Source: Sphingomonas sp. S1-29
GTDB taxonomy: Bacteria; Pseudomonadota; Alphaproteobacteria; Sphingomonadales; Sphingomonadaceae
Length of the DNA: 64,000 nt
Reading direction: 5' to 3'
Assembly: GCF_026167545.1 (NCBI RefSeq)
Contig: NZ_CP110678.1
Span: 2,841,501 to 2,905,500 of the forward strand
This document shows positions 1 through 8,686 of the stretch, in pieces. The notes beneath the pieces were generated by a model. The model saw nothing but the letters and a program-made list of their open reading frames with translations. It did not search any database and had not been told where the DNA came from. Numbering within the stretch: the stretch's first letter is position 1; each line of letters opens with the position of its first letter. A program made the translations under genes and the position numbers.

Positions 1-212
1 CGGCGCGCCGCCGGGATGAAGGCATCGCGAAGATAGGCGTCGAGGCGCGCCTTCATCCCGCCGTGAACCAGGCGGTAGGTCCGAAGCTCGTAGACCTCGG
101 GGGTCACCGCCGCGGCGCGGCGCTGCGCCCGGGCGCCGGTGCTCGCGAGCGTTACACCACCGGCGGCAGCCCCTGCGAGCACCGAACGTCGATCAATTGG
201 GTACGCCATCAT
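1..212 (-). CDS. NIPSNAP family protein, N-terminal part (cut by window edge)
   Basis: Only the first 70 residues are in the window. The N-terminus (MMAYPIDRRSVLAGAAAGG) is a Tat-like signal with the RR pair at residues 8-9 and an alanine/glycine-rich core. The mature start reads YELRTYRLVHGGMKARL, the opening of a NIPSNAP domain, an alpha/beta-barrel-like dimeric fold of uncertain biochemical role. Two adjacent in-frame ATGs exist (212 and 209), with a GAGG upstream. It is divergent from the sugar-oxidation genes that follow. In environmental bacteria NIPSNAP proteins often lie near GMC oxidoreductases, so a shared regulon is plausible but not shown. The gene is missing its C-terminus only because the window ends. 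Confidence 0.75.
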   Translation of the reverse strand, partial: MMAYPIDRRSVLAGAAAGGVTLASTGARAQRRAAAVTPEVYELRTYRLVHGGMKARLDAYLRDAFIPAAR

Positions 213-400
213 GTCCTCGCAAAGCCGTTTGTCGCGGTACGAAGCCGATGTCGCGGGCGTCGTCAATCCACAAGGGTTCGACCACCGCGCCGCCTGCTTG
301 AGATGCGGCAGGGCGCTCGGCGGTTGAAAACCAATCGATTGGCTGCGATCTGCCGACAACAGTGCACGACGCCCGCGCGCGGGAAGATCGGGAGAGGTCG

Positions 401-1153
401 ATGTTCAAGCTCAAGCGATCCGTTATGGCCTGCCTCCTCCTCGTAGCGGGCGGCATGGCGGCGGATGCGCAGGTGCCGGCGGCCAACAGGCTGACCGCGG
501 CCGAGCGCGCGGCGGGCTGGACGCTCCTCGTCGACGGTCGCGACCTGTCGGGATGGCGGTCCTTTGCCGGCGGCGACGCGCCGCCGACCTGGCGCGTGCA
601 GGATGGCGCGATCGTGCTGGTCAAGGACGACGGCCAGATGAGCGGGACCGACCTCGTCACCGCCAAAAGCTTCGGCGCGTTCGAACTCACGCTCGATTGG
701 AAGGTGGCGAAAGGCGGCAATAGCGGCGTCCTCTATCTGGCGCGCAACATCCCGCAAACGCGGCAGGTGTATGAAACCGGGCTCGAGATGCAGGTGCTCG
801 ACGATGCGGGGCATGCCGATGGCAAGATCCCCTCGCACCGGGCGGGCGCGCTCTACGACATGACCGTGCCGCCCCCCGGCACCGCGCGCCCGGCAGGCAG
901 CTGGAACCGGGCGCGGCTGCTCGTCGAGCCGGGACGCATCCGGCAATGGCTCAACGGCGTGATGACCGCCGATGTCTCCTACGGCGACGATGCCTGGCGG
1001 CGGCGCGTGGCGGGCTCGAAATTCGCGAAAATGCCCTATTTCGGCACCTTCGCCAGCGGCGTCATCGCGCTGCAGGATCATGGCGAGCCGGTCGCGTTCA
1101 GGAACATCAAGCTGCGCCCGATCGCCGCGAGCGCCGTGGCGGACAAACCGTGA
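401..1153 (+). CDS. DUF1080 family secreted 3-keto-glycoside hydrolase-like protein
   Basis: This 250-residue protein starts at MFKLKRSVMACLLLVAGG, a lipophilic Sec signal ending near ADAQ, so it is probably periplasmic. The rest is one DUF1080 (3-keto-disaccharide hydrolase) domain, a concanavalin-like jelly roll. Family landmarks visible are GWTLLVDGRDLSGW, the GNSGVLYLAR segment, ETGLEMQVLDD and the late FRNIKLRPI strand. Characterised members cleave glycosides already oxidised at C3. The stop overlaps the GTG start of the GMC dehydrogenase (GTGA), so they are translationally coupled, which fits successive steps. An in-frame ATG 39 bases upstream is possible, but it would put charged residues ahead of the signal. 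The substrate cannot be told from sequence. Confidence 0.85.
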   Translation: MFKLKRSVMACLLLVAGGMAADAQVPAANRLTAAERAAGWTLLVDGRDLSGWRSFAGGDAPPTWRVQDGAIVLVKDDGQMSGTDLVTAKSFGAFELTLDWKVAKGGNSGVLYLARNIPQTRQVYETGLEMQVLDDAGHADGKIPSHRAGALYDMTVPPPGTARPAGSWNRARLLVEPGRIRQWLNGVMTADVSYGDDAWRRRVAGSKFAKMPYFGTFASGVIALQDHGEPVAFRNIKLRPIAASAVADKP

Positions 1154-2850
1154 GCCGCGGTCCAGCGACCGCCCCCGCAGACGTCATCATCGTCGGCTCG
1201 GGCGCTGCCGGCGGCATGGCGGCGTACAGCCTCACCAAGGCCGGGCTGCGCTGCCTGATGCTCGAGGCGGGGCGCGACTATGACCCGCAGCAGGAGGTCA
1301 ACATGCTCGCGCCCGAAAGCGACGCGCCGCTCCGGGGCAGCGCGACCCCCGACAAGCCGTTCGGCTATTTCGACGCGACCGTCGACGGCGGCTGGGAGGT
1401 CGATGGCGAGCCCTATACCTCGACCGAGGGCAGCGGTTTTCGCTGGTGGCGGCCGCGAATGCTGGGCGGGCGCACCAATCACTGGGGTCGCCACGTGCCG
1501 CGCTGGGGTGCCTATGACTTCAAGCCGTTTTCGCGCGACGGGCTCGGCGTCGACTGGCCGATCGGCTATGACGATGTCGCCCCCTACTACGACCGGGTCG
1601 AGAAGATGATTGGCGTCAATGGCGGTCCGATCGGCCTCGAGAACCATCCCGATTCGCCCGCCGACTGCCTGATGCCGCCGCCCGCGCCGCGCGTGCCCGA
1701 GCTGCTGCTCAAGGCGACCGCCGAGAGCATGGGCATTCCCGTGCGGGCGGCGCATACCGCGGTGCTGACGCGCGACATGCCCGATCCCGTCGCGCCGCGA
1801 AGCGCCTGCTTCAACGCGACGCCGTGCAGCCGCGGCTGCACGATCGGCGCGATGTTCCAGACGACGACCTCGTTCCTGCCGATGGCGAAGGCGACGGGGC
1901 GGTTGACGGTGGTCACCGACGCGATGGTCGCGCGCGTGCTAACGAACCAGGCGGGCCGGGCCACGGGCGTCGAATATGTCGATCGCAAGACGGGCGTGCG
2001 GCATCGGGTCAGCGCGCGCGCCGTGGTGCTGGCGGCGGGCACGGGCGAGACGACACGCTTGCTCCTCAATTCGGGTGAGCCGGGCCGGGGGCTTGCCAAT
2101 GCGTCGGGCGAGCTCGGCCGCAACCTGACCGACTCCACCGGCGCGTCGTTCAGCGCCTTCATCCCCGGCCTTGCCGACCGGCCGCGCTATAACGAGGACG
2201 GCATCGGCGGGCAGCACGTCTACATCCCGTTCTGGCTGTACCAGGAGCAGCAGCGCGGCGAGCTCGACTTCGCGCGCGGCTATCATTTCGAGGTGTGGGG
2301 GCGCTTCGGCGTTCCCTCCCCCAACGTCCTGCCGCGGGTGTGGGGCGCGGACCTGAAAAAGGCGGTGCGTAGCGCGTCGGGGGCGACGATCGGGCTGTCG
2401 CTGCGCGGCGAGATGATCCCCAATAAGCAGACCTATTGCGAGATCGATCCGGGGGTGAAGGATCGCTTTGGCATCCCGGTGCTGCGCTTCGCCTTCCGCT
2501 TCTCGCGCCACGAGGTGAATCAGGTCGCGCATGGCCGCCGCATCGCGCACGCGTTGTTCGAACGCATGAACGGCCGGATCCTCGACGACCCGAGCCTGCC
2601 GCCCGAGAAGATCATGGCTGCGGGCGGCGAGATCATCCACGAGCTCGGCACCGCGCGGATGGGCACCGATGCGCGAACGTCGGTGGTCGACAGCTATGGC
2701 CGCGCCTGGGACGTCGACAATCTCGTTCTGATGGACGGCGCGATCTTCGCCTCGGGCGCGCACAAGAACCCCACGCTCACCATCCTGGCGCTCGCGCTGC
2801 GCGCCTCGGAGCAACTGGCCGCGCGCTTCAAGTCGGGAGCCTTCGCATGA
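1150..2850 (+). CDS. GMC family FAD-dependent sugar/glycoside dehydrogenase
   Basis: The 566-residue flavoprotein begins at a GTG overlapping the preceding stop. The FAD-binding Rossmann motif VIIVGSGAAGGMAAY lies near residues 11-25 and is followed by LEAGRDY. The C-terminal GMC signature is complete: HELGTARMG carries the likely catalytic histidine, and HKNPTLTILALALR carries the paired asparagine. A cysteine-rich stretch (FNATPCSRGCTIG) is seen in relatives of glucoside 3-dehydrogenase and gluconate 2-dehydrogenase large subunits. With the DUF1080 hydrolase before it and a subunit-3-like gene after it (ATGA overlap), the best inference is C3 oxidation of a glycoside in the periplasm. No cytochrome c subunit gene is adjacent, so the electron acceptor is unknown. 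There is no obvious signal peptide, so export may ride on the Tat signal of the partner. Confidence 0.9.
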   Translation: MSRGPATAPADVIIVGSGAAGGMAAYSLTKAGLRCLMLEAGRDYDPQQEVNMLAPESDAPLRGSATPDKPFGYFDATVDGGWEVDGEPYTSTEGSGFRWWRPRMLGGRTNHWGRHVPRWGAYDFKPFSRDGLGVDWPIGYDDVAPYYDRVEKMIGVNGGPIGLENHPDSPADCLMPPPAPRVPELLLKATAESMGIPVRAAHTAVLTRDMPDPVAPRSACFNATPCSRGCTIGAMFQTTTSFLPMAKATGRLTVVTDAMVARVLTNQAGRATGVEYVDRKTGVRHRVSARAVVLAAGTGETTRLLLNSGEPGRGLANASGELGRNLTDSTGASFSAFIPGLADRPRYNEDGIGGQHVYIPFWLYQEQQRGELDFARGYHFEVWGRFGVPSPNVLPRVWGADLKKAVRSASGATIGLSLRGEMIPNKQTYCEIDPGVKDRFGIPVLRFAFRFSRHEVNQVAHGRRIAHALFERMNGRILDDPSLPPEKIMAAGGEIIHELGTARMGTDARTSVVDSYGRAWDVDNLVLMDGAIFASGAHKNPTLTILALALRASEQLAARFKSGAFA

Positions 2851-3548
2851 CGCCCTCGCGCCGGACGACGCTGCAATGGATGATCGCCGCGGCGGCAACC
2901 CCGCTCGCGCGCTGGATGCCCCCCGCCTCCGCTGCGGAGGGGGCGAGTACGCCGTTGCTCGGCCCGATCGCCGACTGGCCGGGCGCGCCGCCGCTTCCTA
3001 CGACAAAGGGCTATGGTCGCGACCCGACGCTGATGGAGCCCAAGGTCGCTTGGCCGCTGACGCTGACCAGGGCGCAGCGCACGACCATCGACCTGCTCGG
3101 CGACATGATCCTTCCCGCAGACGATGTGTCGCCCGGCGCAGGGCAGCTCGGCGTCGGCGCGTTCATCGACGAATGGATCAGCGCGCCCTATCCGACGCAG
3201 CAGGGCGATCGCGCGACGGTCCTCGGCGGCCTCGACTGGCTCGACCGACAGAGCATCGCCCAGCACCGGAAGGCTTTCGCGGTGATTGGCGAGCCGATGC
3301 GGGGCACAATGCTCGATGCGCTGTGCGCCGCGGCGCCTGCCGGGAAACTAGAAATGCCCGTCAAGTTCATAGATCGGCTGCGCCATCTGTTCGTGCTGGG
3401 CTTCTACACCTTGCCCGAGGGAAAGAAGGACATGGGCTATGTCGGCGACCAGCCCACCGAAGGCCCGTATCCCGGCCCGTCGGTGGACGCGCGGACGCAC
3501 CTTGCTGCGCTGCTGGCGGAGCTGAAGCTCGGCGTGCGCACGACTTGA
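2847..3548 (+). CDS. Gluconate 2-dehydrogenase subunit 3 family protein
   Basis: The 233-residue product opens with a Tat-type leader (RRTTLQWMIAAAATPLA, RR at residues 5-6). A helical subunit-3 domain follows from about residue 70: LTRAQRTTIDLLGDMILPADD, then GVGAFIDEW and FVLGFYTLPEGKKDMGY. Proteins of this family are small subunits of membrane or periplasmic GMC dehydrogenases and serve in maturation and Tat export of the flavoprotein. The ATG overlaps the stop of the GMC gene (ATGA), giving a three-gene operon with tight coupling. Length and motifs are normal for the family and nothing suggests decay. Confidence 0.88.
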   Translation: MTPSRRTTLQWMIAAAATPLARWMPPASAAEGASTPLLGPIADWPGAPPLPTTKGYGRDPTLMEPKVAWPLTLTRAQRTTIDLLGDMILPADDVSPGAGQLGVGAFIDEWISAPYPTQQGDRATVLGGLDWLDRQSIAQHRKAFAVIGEPMRGTMLDALCAAAPAGKLEMPVKFIDRLRHLFVLGFYTLPEGKKDMGYVGDQPTEGPYPGPSVDARTHLAALLAELKLGVRTT

Positions 3549-4121
3549 AGGCTCGCCGCTCGTCGCGCGCCGGGGGCGCGGCAGGAGCGGAATAGACGTC
3601 GCGCCGGTTCGAGGGGCGCCGTAAAAGGTGCGTCAGCGGGGTCCACGAAGCCAAATGTTCATCGGCCGATCGCCGTACCGCGGACGATAACAGCTTCAGC
3701 CATTCGTCAACTCGGTCCAATGACCATTCCGATCCCGGCGGCAGTTTCTTTGCTAGAAGCGATTGAACCACGGGGGGCGGCCGCCGCGTTCGGCGCAACG
3801 GCTTCTGTGGGATCGGTTTCGCCAAGTTCATATATTTGTTCATCCCGTGGGGGTGATTCGTGCAATCCTATGACACCGGTTCGGTGTCACCGTCAGGCAA
3901 CCGCAACGATCTCATCACTATGCGCGGTGCTACTTCCAGCAGCGGCTCCTCACCGCCAGCACTCCGTAAGCGGGCTGCGTATCGGCCAAGGAAAATATGA
4001 GAGGTGAGCTGATCAGCGAAAGCCGTTATCAGGGCGGCATGATCACCCGAGCCTAGTTTCCTTTCTCGTCGAAAGCCCTGTGCGGTATCCGGCAACTTCG
4101 TATCGCTCGTAGGTGGCGCGT
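3549..4121. other. Intergenic region between convergent genes
   Basis: These 573 bases separate the end of the sugar-oxidation operon (plus) from the end of the response-regulator operon (minus). Short open frames exist on both strands, but none has a recognisable product, a good ribosome binding site or a conserved-looking composition. I see no RNA gene and no strong terminator hairpin. Confidence 0.5.
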
Positions 4122-4727
4122 TCAAAGCCAGCCATTGTCGCGAGCGATGCGACCGGCTTCGATGCGGTTCGATGCCCCGAGCTTGGCTGCTGCCTCCGAC
4201 AGGTAATTGCGTACCGTCCCCGGTGACAGCGTGAGCGAGCGCCCGATCTGCTTGTTCGAATGGCCTTCCTGCGCCAGCCGCAAGATTGCGCGTTCGCGAT
4301 CGGAAAGCGGGTCCGACGCGGCGAACGCCGCGGTGGCGGCGAGGTCGGGGTCGATCACGCGGCCGCCCGCCGCGACGCGACGGATCGCGTCGGCCAGTCG
4401 ATCGGCGGGGCTGTCCTTGAGCAGATAGCCCGACACGCCGGCGTCAATCGCGCGGCGAAGATAGCCCGCGCGGCCGAAGGTCGTCACGATTAGCACCCGC
4501 GTGGCCGAGCGTTCCTGCGCCAGCTGCGTCGCCACCTCGATTCCCGTCAGCCCGGGCATCTCGATGTCCGACAGCAGCAAGTGCGGCCCGAGCGATCGTG
4601 CCAGGTCGAGCGCCTTCACCCCGTCAGGGGCGCGTCCGACCACCTCGATGTCGGTCTCCAAGGCGAGCAGCGAAGCCAGCGCGCCGAGCACCATCGCCTG
4701 ATCCTCGGCGATCACGATACGGATCAT
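4122..4727 (-). CDS. NarL/DesR-type response regulator
   Basis: This is a 201-residue two-domain regulator. The receiver domain (about 1-120) has the acidic pair ED at 8-9, the phosphoacceptor D54 in LLSDIEMPG, the conserved T in IVTTFG and K in YLLKDSP. The C-terminal LuxR-type helix-turn-helix spans about 138-195 (LSDRERAILRLAQEG...GTVRNYLSEAAAKLGASNR). It overlaps the kinase upstream by four bases (ATGA), so the two are cognate. The closest layout I know is the Bacillus DesK/DesR or YvfTU type paired with an ABC-2 transporter. The target is probably the operon itself, but no operator could be identified. Confidence 0.93.
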   Translation of the reverse strand: MIRIVIAEDQAMVLGALASLLALETDIEVVGRAPDGVKALDLARSLGPHLLLSDIEMPGLTGIEVATQLAQERSATRVLIVTTFGRAGYLRRAIDAGVSGYLLKDSPADRLADAIRRVAAGGRVIDPDLAATAAFAASDPLSDRERAILRLAQEGHSNKQIGRSLTLSPGTVRNYLSEAAAKLGASNRIEAGRIARDNGWL

Positions 4728-5827
4728 GCCACAGCCGCCGGCACCGCGGCGGTGACCCGGGTGCCGCTACCACGCGCCTCGACGCGCAGCCGTCCGCCCG
4801 CGGCCGAAAGGCGGGCGCGCATGCCGCGCAGGCCCGAACCCTCGCGAAACTGGCCGCCTCGGCCATCGTCGGACACGATCAGCGCGACGGCGGTTCCGTC
4901 GTCCTGCAGCGCGATCGTGCAGCTCGTCGCGGCGGCGTGGCGGATCACGTTGGTGATCGACTCGCGCAGCGCCATCGCCAGCACCGCGCTATTGGCGGCG
5001 GAGGTCGCAAGCTCCTCGCCGATCACGGTGCAGGCGACGCCCGCGGTCCGCAACGCAGCGCGCGACGCCTCGATCTCGCGCGCCAGGCCGGTGTGGTGCA
5101 TGTCGGCGACCGTGGCGCGGACCTCGGCCAGCCCGCCGCGCGCAGCCTGGCCCACTTCGTCGATCTCGCGCTTGGCCGCGGCGGGATCGGTATCGGCAAG
5201 GCGCGCGGCCAGATCGGATTTGAGCGCGATCAACGTCAGCGTACGCCCCAGCAGGTCGTGCAGATCGCGCGCGATCCGCTCGCGCTCGGCCTCTCGCGCC
5301 AGCAGGCGAACTTCCTCCTGCGCGCGAAGCAGCGCGCCGTGCTTCTCGCCAAGCGCGAGCCCCGCCATCTTGCCGTACACGACCATGGCTTCGAACAGCG
5401 GCACCATCACCGCGACATACCAGGGCAGGCCCGCGCCGATCACTGCGATGATCGACACCAGCATCAGCCCGGCGACGAGGCGCACTGCATGGCGCGCGGG
5501 CCGCAGCTCTGCCGCCGTTGAACACGCATACACCGCAAGCACCGCCCAATTGCCCCCGAACGGGATCATCGCAATCGCCAGCGCCATCATCAGGATCGCC
5601 GATGCGATGATCCGGCGGCCCGAAACGCGTGCGGCGTAGATGTAGAGCGCGAGAAACAGCGCCAGCCCGGCGGCGGACGCGACCAGGTCGAGCGTGTTCG
5701 GCGGATTGCCAAGCCAAGGCACCCCGAACAGCGGCAGATAGACCAGCCAGATCCATGGGCCACGAACGTCGACCAGGCGCTGGTACCAGCGCTGGCCGCC
5801 AACCCCTGGAGTCGCGTTCGGTTGCAT
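4724..5827 (-). CDS. DesK-like sensor histidine kinase (HisKA_3 family)
   Basis: The 367-residue membrane kinase has about four to five hydrophobic segments between residues 25 and 150 with almost no periplasmic loops. The HisKA_3 dimerisation box ERERIARDLHDLLGRTL follows (phosphoacceptor H190). The HATPase domain has the N-box ALRESITNVIRHAAA and the G-box DDGRGG...GSGLRGM. The start is placed at ATG 5827 (MQPNATPG); longer in-frame starts would run into the permease gene. It lies 32 bases downstream of the permease and overlaps its regulator by 4 bases. Loop-poor sensors of this class usually sense the membrane or the partner transporter, which is inference here. Confidence 0.9.
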   Translation of the reverse strand: MQPNATPGVGGQRWYQRLVDVRGPWIWLVYLPLFGVPWLGNPPNTLDLVASAAGLALFLALYIYAARVSGRRIIASAILMMALAIAMIPFGGNWAVLAVYACSTAAELRPARHAVRLVAGLMLVSIIAVIGAGLPWYVAVMVPLFEAMVVYGKMAGLALGEKHGALLRAQEEVRLLAREAERERIARDLHDLLGRTLTLIALKSDLAARLADTDPAAAKREIDEVGQAARGGLAEVRATVADMHHTGLAREIEASRAALRTAGVACTVIGEELATSAANSAVLAMALRESITNVIRHAAATSCTIALQDDGTAVALIVSDDGRGGQFREGSGLRGMRARLSAAGGRLRVEARGSGTRVTAAVPAAVA

Positions 5828-5859
5828 ATGGGCGATGGTCGCTGGCGGTTGGCCGGCGG

Positions 5860-6612
5860 TCAAGCCGGGCTTCGCCGCCAGCCACCCACCGCGAACCACG
5901 CGGCCGCGGCCGAAATCGCGACCAGTGTGAGCAAGTGCAGCCATATCGCGCCCTGCGGTGGAACGCCGATCGTCGCGAGCGCGAGCTGCCCAAGATGGAA
6001 CGACGGCGTCGCCCACGCGATCTGTTGCATCCAGCCGGGCAGGATCGTGACCGGCATCCACAGGCCGCCGAGGATAGAGAACCCGAGATACAGCGCGTTC
6101 GACGCGGCGATCGCGCCCTTTGAGCCGAGTCGCATCCCGGCCGCGAAGCCCAGTAAGGCGAACGGCACGACCGACAGCAGATGCACCGCCACCAGCAAGC
6201 TCCATTGCTGGGGACGCAGGCTGACCCCGCCGAGCAACGCGAGGCCGTAGATCAACCCCAGCGCCATCGCCGCCATCGCTCCGGCCGCCACCAGCTTGGC
6301 GAAGACATAGGCGCCCGCAGGAAGCGGCGACACCCGCTTCAATTCGATCAGCCCGTTTTCGCGTTCGATCGCGACACCTGCGCCAAAGCCGAACAGGGCA
6401 GGGCCGGTGGCGGCGAACACCCCGAAGGTCGCGAGCGAATATGCCGCGGCGTCGGGGCCGGCCTTGTTGAGCGCGACCGCGAACAAGCCGTAGAAGGCCG
6501 CGGGGGTAATGATCGTCGGCAGGGTGAATTGGGGCAGGCGAAGGCTCTTGCGCAGTTCGGCGACGCTTTCGCGCCCGAAGACGCCGAGCGGATCGGCAAT
6601 GGCGGTGTCCAT
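5860..6612 (-). CDS. ABC-2 type transporter permease
   Basis: The 250-residue integral membrane protein shows six hydrophobic helices, starting after an N-terminal cytoplasmic stretch of about 30 residues (ELRKSLRLPQFTLPTIITPAAFYGLF). A typical ABC-2 core follows: an ERENG(L)IELKR loop, then GFAAGMRLGSKGAIAASNALYLGFSILGGLWMP. The start ATG shares one base with the ATPase stop (TGATG). With the ATPase it would form an exporter of the drug/lipid type; the substrate is unknown. Being in one transcription unit with a DesK/DesR pair resembles the Bacillus yvfRS-yvfTU arrangement. Confidence 0.9.
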   Translation of the reverse strand: MDTAIADPLGVFGRESVAELRKSLRLPQFTLPTIITPAAFYGLFAVALNKAGPDAAAYSLATFGVFAATGPALFGFGAGVAIERENGLIELKRVSPLPAGAYVFAKLVAAGAMAAMALGLIYGLALLGGVSLRPQQWSLLVAVHLLSVVPFALLGFAAGMRLGSKGAIAASNALYLGFSILGGLWMPVTILPGWMQQIAWATPSFHLGQLALATIGVPPQGAIWLHLLTLVAISAAAAWFAVGGWRRSPA

Positions 6613-7517
6613 CACGCTGCCCTTTTCATGCTGGAGAGATGGCTGAGGGCGTCCTCGAGCGAGGCGGCGGTGATCGTGAGGTCGCAGATCGTGGGATCGG
6701 TGCCGAGCAGCGCGCGCGCCGTCGCCGCGCCGTCGGCGACCATGAGCGTGGCAGCAGCGCCGTTCCGGTCGATCGAGCGCACGCCGGGGAGCGCCGCGAG
6801 CTGGTGCTTCGAAAGCGCGGTGCGGCAGCGGATCGTCGAACCCGCGACTCGCGCCTTGATCGCGGCGGGGGCATCGTCGGCGATGATCCGCCCCTCGTCG
6901 ATCACGATGATCCGGTCGGCCAGCGCATCGGCCTCTTCGAGATAATGGGTGGTCAGTAGTACCGCCGCGCCGCCATCGGCCTCGTCGCGCACCGTCGTCC
7001 AAAGCTGCCGCCGCGCTTCGTGATCGAGGCCGGTGGTCGGCTCGTCTAGCACGAGCAGGTCGGGGCGGCCGCAGATCGCCAGCGCGTAATGCAGCCGGCG
7101 TTGCTGCCCGCCCGAAAGCTTGCCAGCGGGGCGCGCTTCGAGCCCCTCGAGCCCCGCCAGCGCGATGGTGGCCGTCACCTCGCGCGGGTATCGGTAATAA
7201 CCCGACTGCAGCGTGATGAGCTCGAGTACCGTCAGCACGTCGGGAAGACCGCCGCTCTGGAGCATCACCCCCATGCGCGCGCGCGCCGCCGGCCGGGCGG
7301 GATCGAGCCCGAAGAGCTCGACCTGGCCGCTGGCGGGCGCCAGCCTGCCGGTCAGGATGCCGACGCAGGTCGTCTTGCCCGCGCCATTCGGCCCCAGCAG
7401 CGCGGTGACTTCGCCCGCGCGGACCTCGAGCGCGATGTCGTCCAGCACCAGATGGTTCTCGAAGCGCTTGGATATGCCGTCGAGCCGCGCGACCACGGCC
7501 ATGGTGTCTGTGCCCAT
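6612..7517 (-). CDS. ABC transporter ATP-binding protein (ABC-2 exporter)
   Basis: The 301-residue ATPase has the Walker A GPNGAGKTT, Q-loop (MGVMLQSGG), signature LSGGQQRRL, Walker B LLVLDEPTTGLD and switch histidine in LLTTHYLEEAD. About 85 residues after the ATPase core (AAIKARVAGSTIR...) form the C-terminal regulatory extension common in exporter ATPases. The start is ATG 7517 (MGTDTMAVV), preceded by AAGGGAG at good spacing; an ATG nine codons upstream lacks one. It is first in the operon ATPase-permease-kinase-regulator, all on the minus strand with overlaps or short gaps, so the promoter should lie in 7518-7798. Confidence 0.92.
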   Translation of the reverse strand: MGTDTMAVVARLDGISKRFENHLVLDDIALEVRAGEVTALLGPNGAGKTTCVGILTGRLAPASGQVELFGLDPARPAARARMGVMLQSGGLPDVLTVLELITLQSGYYRYPREVTATIALAGLEGLEARPAGKLSGGQQRRLHYALAICGRPDLLVLDEPTTGLDHEARRQLWTTVRDEADGGAAVLLTTHYLEEADALADRIIVIDEGRIIADDAPAAIKARVAGSTIRCRTALSKHQLAALPGVRSIDRNGAAATLMVADGAATARALLGTDPTICDLTITAASLEDALSHLSSMKRAA

Positions 7518-7798
7518 TGCTTGCTCCCTTGCAGGTGCAATCATCGACGGAGATCGGTCTTGGACCAGTGCGACTTGTCAGGTTGGAGGGGTGACAGTTG
7601 TCACTAAGCCTAACCGCGCTTGAACTGCTTGGATATCGCTTCGTGCTCGTTGTACGTCTTCAGTCCGACGTTAACCGCAGCGTCCGATATGGTCCCTGCA
7701 CCAATTCTCCACTTCCGCTGCGACGATCATCCTTCGTCGCCGGACCATGCCTGCGCGCGCGGCTGATATGCGGTCCTCGCAAATGAAGCGAGGGGCCG

Positions 7799-8686
7799 AT
7801 GTCCTATCGTTTTCCAAAATGCCGAGTGGGCGATCGCGATCGCGAACGCGGCCGACGTCCAGAACGAAGCGCGCTTCACCTTGGCGATGCCCGAAGGCGC
7901 GGTAGCGTCGCGCCCGCGCGGGTTGTTCGTCGGGCGGTATCAGACCGCGGCAAGATTGCGCTCGGCGTCCTGGCGATCTTCACTACGCTCGTCGTGCTCG
8001 CTGGCCTGCTGTCGCGCGGCATTGCGCGTCCGATCCGCGCGCTCGCCGCCGCAAGCCAGGACGTAGCCCGGGGCGGCCCGCGCATGCCGGAAGCGCCCGC
8101 GACCGCAGCGATCAAGATCCGCGAACTGTACGCGAACTCGCGGTGATGGCCGAGCGCATCGACCAGCGGACGCGCTACCTGCGCGACTTCGCCACAGCGA
8201 TGAGCCCTGAGTTCAAGACGCCGCTTACCGGCATCCGTGGCGCGATCGAGTTGCCGCGCGACCACGATGCCGACATGCCATCCGATGAGCGTCGCCACTT
8301 CCTCGACAACGCCAACGGCGACGCCGAGCGGCTGTCCTGGCTGGTGCAGCGCCTGCTCGATTTTGCGCGCCAACCTGTCGAGCTTCGACGAGGACGCGCG
8401 GTGTGACATCGTGGCGGTGGTGTGCCGGCTGGCGAAGTAGGTCGATCACTCACGCGTCCAGCTGTCGACTGGCGCCTATGCGATCTTCGCACATATCGCG
8501 GACGAGACGCGGATGACAGTCCTGTCGACGATGTTCGAAAACAGCCGGCAGGCAGGCGCGAGCGAAGTCACGGTCGACAGCACCCCACGCGCGGCATGAG
8601 CGAACATTCAAATTCGCGACGACGGATCGGGCATCGCTGAGGCTGATTGCGCGCGGGTGTTCGAGATTATCGTTCCGCTGGCTTGA
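7799..8686 (+). pseudogene. Decayed sensor histidine kinase (HAMP-HisKA-HATPase remnant)
   Basis: Pieces of one kinase can be read across several frames. A membrane helix and HAMP linker (KIALGVLAIFTTLVVLAG...RGIARPIRALAAAS) cover about 7949-8100. After a frameshift near 8140 comes the HisKA box AERIDQRTRYLRDFATAMSPEFKTPLTGIRGAIE (8149-8255), where the phosphoacceptor histidine of the usual SHEFKTPLTGI is a proline (codon CCT). A second shift near 8375 leads into a single frame with in-frame stops TAG 8438-8440 and TGA 8597-8599. That frame still carries an N-box-like MFENSRQAGASEVTV and a G-box IRDDGSGIAEAD, ending at 8684-8686. No intact product is possible. The identity as a CreC/ChvG-like kinase is a family-level guess. 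Confidence 0.8.

Noticed and set aside
3367-3843. A minus-strand frame of about 158 codons beginning MNKYMNLAKPIPQKP
   Set aside because: It overlaps the end of the subunit-3 gene antisense, has no recognised domain and no clear ribosome binding site.
3868-4125. A minus-strand frame of 85 codons just after the response regulator
   Set aside because: It would need a TTG start inside the regulator stop and shows no family resemblance; possible but not supportable.
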